This document shows positions 9,644 to 14,326 of a stretch of DNA of 14,326 nucleotides, in pieces. The DNA is taken from assembly GCA_037447655.1 (NCBI GenBank), contig JBBHKE010001927.1, forward strand, positions 25,804-40,129, read 5' to 3'. The DNA comes from Zygnema cylindricum (Eukaryota; Streptophyta; Zygnematophyceae; Zygnematales; Zygnemataceae). The position numbers and the translations under genes were made by a program. The notes beneath the pieces were generated by a model that made no database searches, was not told where the DNA came from, and worked only from the letters and a program-made list of their open reading frames with translations. How positions within the stretch are numbered: position 1 is the stretch's first letter; the number at the start of each line of letters is the position of its first letter.

Positions 9644-10422
9644 GGGTGCGTCTCTGTGTGTTTAAGTAAGGGTTTTTTTCTGTCGTTTTCGTGTAAAACT
9701 TAAAGCCGTACCGCGTAAGTTTCAACCGTACAATAAAATATAAAAAAATAGAAGTACATTTTGCGTCATCATCGAATTTAAAATGTACTACATCTTGTCG
9801 TCTTGTGTTCTTCGACCCACTTCGACGACAAAAAACGTCATCTTCAACCTTATCTTTAAAATACAGGGCCGATGTGTTTTAAAATTAGGGATTTTCTATA
9901 AACAAATAGGAACACGTATTCGCACGTGTAATGTTTTGTTCAAAAAGTTCAAACGATTTCAAGCGACGTGGAAGTGTACACGATTCGCGATGTTTTGTCC
10001 GTTTTTGTTTAATACGACAAAGAGAAGTACACAGTTTGTTTTATTTTGTCCGTTTCCATCCGGTACGTATTTTTTTTTTGCAGGGGTCTCAAGGTTCCGA
10101 TGCCATTTCACGTCGAGCCGACAATAGACGCAAAGTCAAAACGCATCTTCTTCAACCGTCAAACGGCACAGGCTGGAGGGCGGTAGGTCTACAATGTCAC
10201 GAAAAATCACGCGACGTCACAAGCAGTTACGAAAAATGACGTGGGTCATCACAGATTGTAGACGTTGACAGCCGTCACGGGCATTGTCGACGCATACAAT
10301 CGTCACGCCCTAAGTGACAATTTCGTTTGGTACACATAGGGACACCCGAAATCCGGGTCCGCCGGATCTGCGCTAAAAAACAAAAAAAAATCTCTAAGTT
10401 TGAAGTACATAGAGACGCACCC
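9644..10422. mobile_element. Non-autonomous PIF/Harbinger-like element A (779 bp)
   Basis: The left end, GGGTGCGTCTCTGTGT (9644-9659), is inverted at the right end (10407-10422) with one mismatch in 16. TAA flanks both sides (9641-9643 and 10423-10425), a 3-bp target duplication of the TWA type used by PIF/Harbinger transposons, whose ends also commonly begin with GG. No transposase was recognised inside; the frames at 9783-10127 and 9931-10239 match nothing known to me. It is therefore probably a non-autonomous (MITE-like) copy. The interior has many ACGTCAC/CGTCACG motifs. Confidence 0.75.
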
Positions 10423-10425
10423 TAA

Positions 10426-10950
10426 GTAAATATACCGTCATTGACGCTAATTAAGAATTTGAAAATTAAAAAAGAAAAAGGTTTATTCTAATTTCAGTGT
10501 TAACGCTAATTTGGAACAGCAAAAATGGAAAATTTTCTGTACAATTATATACATTATTATATGTATTCGTACAGAATATAAAAAATCGTACGCCGTAGTT
10601 GAAATTTATACATCCGTACATGTCAGACTAATTTACGTGTCAGACCAATCCCATTTTTTTAGCGCACGTTCCTATGCGTACGCGTCCGATTTAATTCATT
10701 TTTTGTAAAATTTTCACTTGAAAAGGTACATTTATGTACGGTCTGACATCTACCGTACACCACGCTATTTAGATCTTATTGAACTTTTGTTCTTTACTCT
10801 ATTTTGTACGGTACCTCAATTAACGTCAAGGAAAAATTAAAATCATGTATCCTATTTGAGGAAAAAAATCAAAATTTTAAGAACCCAAATTAGTGACTTT
10901 GACACTAATAACGATGCGCGGTGTAGTGGTCCAGGCTGGTTTGAAGTTAT
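10426..10950. other. Spacer between the two TIR elements, with small palindromes
   Basis: About 525 bp of AT-rich DNA with no gene recognised. It contains GTACAT-TT-ATGTAC (10726-10739), and TGTCAGAC copies at 10621 and 10638 facing an inverted GGTCTGACA at 10740-10748. A direct repeat, ACGCTAATT, occurs near 10443 and 10503. These could be the interior of an older, eroded element, but no ends could be assigned. Confidence 0.45.
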
Positions 10951-10953
10951 TAA

Positions 10954-11898
10954 GGGTACGTCCCCATGTAATCGGTACTTTGATAAAGTATTCTGGACAA
11001 TAGTGAAGATTCGCCGTACTACTTTGAAGAGCGTCCCAATGTGCGAAAATGAAATCGGAACTTTGATATGTGACGGTTGTAGACGTAATTACAACTTGTG
11101 ACGATTGAAGGCGACTACGAAACTTCCGACGATTAGTGACGCCAACAAAAACAGCGACAGTTGTAGACGTCTAGATTTTTGTGAAATTGCAAATGTTTAG
11201 GGTTTAGTGACATTGTGATGTCACGCTCACTTGTGATAGCGTCGACGTCACGGATTCAAGAACTTTCCGCCATGGTTTCCCGATTTCCCTTTTTCTACTT
11301 TTCTCACTCGATTTGCCATTAAATAAAAACATAAAAAATTAAAAAAAAATTTTTTAAGATCTTTCATTTTATACCAATATTGTCTTTGCCTCATTCTAAA
11401 AAGTGTGAGATACAAGCGATAGTGTGAGAGGGAGAGAGGAGAGGCGACGACGGCGAAAAAACATGTAAAGGACCCATGAATGCAAGTGGAAGTCCGAGAC
11501 CCCTGCAATTTTTTTCCGTACATAGCGCGTGACGGGTACGGAGAAAAATAGCGAGGATTCTCCCTCGTCCAAAAATTTTACAAATCGTGTGGCGCGTGCG
11601 TGGTTCACTTTTCATTCGCTGTTTGGGCGGTACTTGAACTAAAATCACCCCCTCGAGGTGATTTTGGATGAAGTTTTTTTTTGGTCTGGATTCTCTTGCC
11701 CGTGGGTCGAAAAGGGGAAAACGCCAAAATGCGTTCACATAACGACAAACACGCCGTACATCCAAAGTATGAATTGACGTTCACTTTACTTTGGTAAAAT
11801 TTTTTTTCTCGTATGGCTAAAGTTTTTTTCAAAGTTCCCTGAATTTTAGGGCAAAAAGACAGAGAAAAGTATGTACTTTAATACATGGGGACGTACAC
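10954..11898. mobile_element. Non-autonomous PIF/Harbinger-like element B (945 bp)
   Basis: The left end, GGGTACGTCCCCATGTA (10954-10970), is inverted at 11882-11898 with one mismatch in 17. TAA flanks both ends (10951-10953 and 11899-11901). The terminal sequence agrees with element A at 12 of the first 16 positions, and all four differences are transitions, so A and B look like two subfamilies of one family. No transposase was found. The frames at 11391-11765 and 11605-11832 on the minus strand are unrecognised and probably chance. The interior holds a 9-bp perfect hairpin at 11641-11665. Confidence 0.78.
11641..11665. repeat. Perfect 9-bp hairpin inside element B
   Basis: AAAATCACC, a 7-base loop, then GGTGATTTT. 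The arms are exact reverse complements. The structure sits in the right half of element B and has no assigned role. Confidence 0.7.
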
Positions 11899-12117
11899 TA
11901 AGTCGTGTAGTACGGATTGTAGTTTCGTGGTCTCGCGGAGGAGATTTTGTTTTACGACGACCAGGTTATGTTTCGTTTGGTGTGTCTGTCTTTACGTAGC
12001 TTTGAGTGTACGTGTAAGTTGTACCGACAGTTCTTTGTGTTTCTTTGTTGACGCGATTTGACTTGTACGCACTTAGTGCGCACTATCTGGTTTGGCTTGA
12101 ATTATAGGTTGAAGTAG

Positions 12118-12296
12118 TGACGTCACAATAAATGTACTAGATATTGCAACTTAGAGGAAGTGGGAAGTTTATTTTTTATGGGAGAAAATGTCTATAAAAT
12201 ATATTGGTTTTTGTGGAAAGCTCTCTCTTGTGTGTATTCTATGAATGTTTCCGTTGTAGTCTTGCACTTTGAATTATTTTGTGTAAGATCCTATCA
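12118..12296 (+). mobile_element. 5' LTR of a Ty1/copia element (left edge not fixed)
   Basis: The right edge is set by the terminal CA of CCTATCA (12296), two bases before the primer binding site. A TATA box, TATAAAAT, lies at 12193-12200 and would start transcription about 30 bp on, inside the LTR. A palindromic TGACGTCA (12118-12125), the classical bZIP/C-box site, lies about 70 bp upstream of the TATA. The left edge cannot be set because the 3' LTR is outside the window. A start at TGTACTAG (12133) is one possibility and would put the bZIP site just outside. Confidence 0.6.
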
Positions 12297-12298
12297 AG

Positions 12299-12310
12299 TG
12301 GTATCGGAGC
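12299..12310 (+). other. Retrotransposon primer binding site (tRNA-Met type)
   Basis: TGGTATCGGAGC matches the usual plant copia site TGGTATCAGAGC, complementary to the 3' end of initiator tRNA-Met, at 11 of 12 bases. The difference (A to G at position 8) would still allow a G-U pair with the tRNA. The site lies two bases after the LTR end, as expected. Confidence 0.85.
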
Positions 12311-12355
12311 TTGTGTGCTCCATTGAGGTGTAGAAGGGTGGATAGTTTGGCCGCC

Positions 12356-13638
12356 ATGGGTAGAAAGAAGAAAAATACCCCTTCTCCTATGATGCCTGCT
12401 TCTTCTACAGTAATTCCTCGACCTCCAGATCCATATCCTCCATATCCATCCGAATCCAAATCATCATCGGATCCAAAACTAGAAACTCCATTTGTTTTCA
12501 CCGGCAAAACTTTTGAGGAAGCCGTTCCGGTCGATCCGTTCGGACAAAAGAAAGAGAATGAGGGGAAAAAGGAGGAAGATGATGCGATGGAAGACCATCT
12601 TCAAAAATTGATAGACGGACTTTTCTGTTATATTAATCAACGGAGCTCGGAGGCGAACCGTGTTACTAGACCTCCATTTTTTGGAGATCTCATTCCGACA
12701 CAAAGCGACGTTGATACGAAAGGAGATGAAGGAGATGAAGAGGAGAGGAGGGAATCGATTCGAAAGGGGAAACTTCCGATCGATGACGATTCCGATCTTG
12801 ATGATTCGACTGAAGGGGACGAGCAAGTTGAATCTACTTCCGAACAATTTGTTATCTTCAATGGAAAGAATTATCAATCGTAGAAGAAATATATCAAAGG
12901 TCAATTTAAATTAAAACGACTTTGGAAGGTGGTAAAAGGGGTGGATAAGATGCCTACCTCGGATCGGAGAGCTTATCGTGTATAGACGAAGAAAAATCTT
13001 TTCGCCATTGGTGGTTTATTCCAATCATGTAGCACTTCTATATATGATCTATTTCTTACTCGAAGATTCACCCATGATTGTTGGGTGGCACTTGAAAATC
13101 ACTTTGAGAATAGTCTTCAAAATAAAGAGCAACACATTTATACCGATTACACATCTTTCAAAGTGAAACCAAACGAAGCTATCTATGAGGCAACAAAAAG
13201 AATTAACATTATTATTGAGCAACTCGCAAACATGGGAAAATTTATTGAAGAGAATGGTAAGGCATCGGTCTTCACACATCCCTTACCGGAGAAAATGATA
13301 CATTTAAGGGACATTCTCTTATCGAGGGATTCGAATACTTTGGACACGATTATCGCATTCCTCAAATCCACCAAAGCGAATCGTCCGAGTTCAACGAGGG
13401 GACCCGAACCGATCGGTTCCCTTAATGTAACGACACCGGAATCGCCCGATCTAAATTATTTTCGGGGAAGAGGAGGAAGAAGAGGCGGAAACCGAAAGGA
13501 AGAGGGGGAAGAGGACACGAAAGGGCCGAGAGATCTCCTTCCCAACCTAGATATTATGATATGGCCAATATTGCTTGTTTTCAGTGCGGCAAACTTGGTC
13601 ACATGGCGGCATCTTGCCCAGATAAGGAGCGTCAATAA
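12356..13638 (+). pseudogene. Ty1/copia gag, broken by two TAG codons and a frameshift
   Basis: The ATG at 12356 sits in a strong context (GCCGCCATGG), 45 bp after the primer binding site. The first 175 codons encode a Pro/Ser- and then Glu/Asp-rich head ending in FVIFNGKNYQS, the typical start of the copia gag core. TAG at 12881-12883 falls where the family has Trp. A second TAG (12983-12985) follows, and the same frame then runs through a UBN2-type gag domain (about 13085-13380) to a Gly/Arg-rich tail near 13460. The CCHC zinc knuckle, CFQCGKLGHMAASC (13576-13617), lies in another frame, so a frameshift occurred at about 13470-13540. It ends at TAA 13636-13638. The copy cannot make an intact Gag. 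Confidence 0.88.
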
Positions 13639-13796
13639 AACTATTGTTGGTAATGGGGCTATCCCCCAATGCATTTCTCTCCCGCTCTTTCTCCTCCCAA
13701 TCTCCGGCCGGTGGTGGAGGCCGCGGAAGGAGGGACTTTGGGTGTGTGGTTGCTTTGGGAGTGGGAGTCAGGATGAAAGGTAGGAGAGTGGGTTAA
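13639..13796 (+). other. Eroded region between gag and the pol fragment
   Basis: This is where the start of the copia protease (a DSGA-type active site) would be expected. No such motif was seen in any plus-strand frame. A TAA at 13794-13796 closes the frame just before the open pol fragment. Either a deletion or heavy mutation removed the protease active site. Confidence 0.45.
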
Positions 13797-14326
13797 GTGA
13801 CAAGTGATTTTGATAAGTACAGTGGGTACTGTACGATTGGATTTGCCAAGTTTGACTCATGCCGGGTAGAAAAAGAAACGCAAACCCATTTCACTAATGT
13901 TTTGTGCTTACCTGAAGGTTCAGTGAACCTTCTCAGTGTACCGCAGATTCAGCGAGCAGGCTGCAGTGTACTTGCGTACGGAGATTCCACAATAGAAATT
14001 GTACGTACTGATGTTGTACAAATAGGTGAAGGAGAAGTCACGAAATTTATGCATAGAGGTCTAAAATGGCGTCGGCCGAAATTTCAACCAAATTTCCATG
14101 GCATTATTACGCAAATATCAGAATTAAAAGGTGATTCAACCTTGTGGCACCACCGGATGTGTCACACATGCGAGACGAGTTTACGACGGATGATTAAAAA
14201 TGGAAGCGTGCGGGTATTAGACTTGGCGTCGGGGGAGGAAATTAATGGATGTGAACGGTGTAGAAAGGGGAGACAAATCCGAAAGCCGCATCCGGCTAAG
14301 GATCTGATGCATCGATTTAAGTATCC
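13797..14326 (+). pseudogene. Ty1/copia pol fragment: protease tail and GAG-pre-integrase
   Basis: An open frame of 176 codons running off the right edge. It first shows TNVLCLPEGSVNLLSVPQI, matching the copia block 'VLYVP...NLLSV.QL' that ends the protease region. Near 14134 it shows LWHHRMCHT, followed by CERCRKGRQIRKPHP near 14250, the His/Cys pattern of the GAG-pre-integrase domain just ahead of the integrase core. It has no ATG because in a functional element it is read as part of the polyprotein. Its frame differs from both gag frames seen upstream. A small hairpin, GTACAGT-GGGT-ACTGTAC, lies at 13817-13834. Confidence 0.85.

Noticed and set aside
9783-10239. Two overlapping plus-strand frames inside element A as a possible transposase
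   Set aside because: No DDE, Myb or other transposase pattern is seen; composition looks like chance reading of non-coding DNA.
11391-11832. Minus-strand frames inside element B
   Set aside because: Short, overlapping in several frames, without recognisable motifs.
12479-12904. Minus-strand frame opposite gag
   Set aside because: It is the antisense shadow of the gag frame, which has clear family motifs.
12881-12985. Stop-codon recoding (TAG read as an amino acid) in gag
   Set aside because: The reductase and the rest of the window give no support for a variant code, and the copy also has a frameshift and lacks the protease site, so decay is the simpler reading.
1-14326. tRNA, rRNA or other structured RNA genes
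   Set aside because: No T-loop GGTTCRANNCC with a matching stem, and no rRNA-like segment, was seen on either strand by eye.

Overview
The window looks like nuclear DNA of a land plant. The gene it carries has plant-type GT-AG introns and encodes a fatty acyl reductase of the MALE STERILITY 2 (MS2/FAR2) type. The flanking repeats (Ty1/copia retrotransposon, PIF/Harbinger-like elements) are also typical of plants. The species cannot be fixed from the sequence. A bryophyte or another non-seed plant is possible, but that is only a guess.

Layout, left to right. (1) 1-1040 is an almost pure purine (GGGAGA)n-type satellite or microsatellite with larger internal duplications. (2) 1041-2136 is AT-rich and has no recognisable gene. 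(3) 2137-9094, minus strand, holds a split gene for an MS2/FAR2-like, probably plastid-targeted, fatty acyl-ACP/CoA reductase. I resolved eight exons by hand with matching phases (9094-8569, 8061-7958, 7679-7480, 7005-6911, 6523-6292, 5656-5495, 5139-5058, 2403-2137). Together they give 556 codons without a stop or frameshift. The C-terminal part of the enzyme (about the last 80-100 residues of the family) was not found in the window. Intron 5 carries two tandem duplications, one of which copies the exon 5 donor site. Intron 7 is 2.65 kb and holds divergent repeats. (4) 9095-9643 is the upstream flank of the gene, with a striking CpG-rich 60-bp tandem repeat. (5) 9644-10422 and 10954-11898 are two non-autonomous DNA transposon candidates. 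Both have related terminal inverted repeats (GGGTRCGTCYCYRTGT) and TAA target duplications, consistent with PIF/Harbinger. (6) 12118-14326 is the 5' part of a Ty1/copia retrotransposon: LTR end, tRNA-Met primer binding site, gag with two in-frame TAG codons and a frameshift before its zinc knuckle, then a pol fragment (end of protease region and GAG-pre-integrase domain) that runs off the right edge.

The reductase is the only likely functional gene. In the family, MS2-type enzymes reduce plastid acyl-ACP to fatty alcohols used for sporopollenin and wall lipids of spores or pollen. The other coding signals belong to decayed or non-autonomous mobile elements. I found no clear evidence of a wholly new biological system. 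The most novel items are the paired Harbinger-like family, the donor-site duplication in the reductase gene and the uncertain 3' end of that gene.
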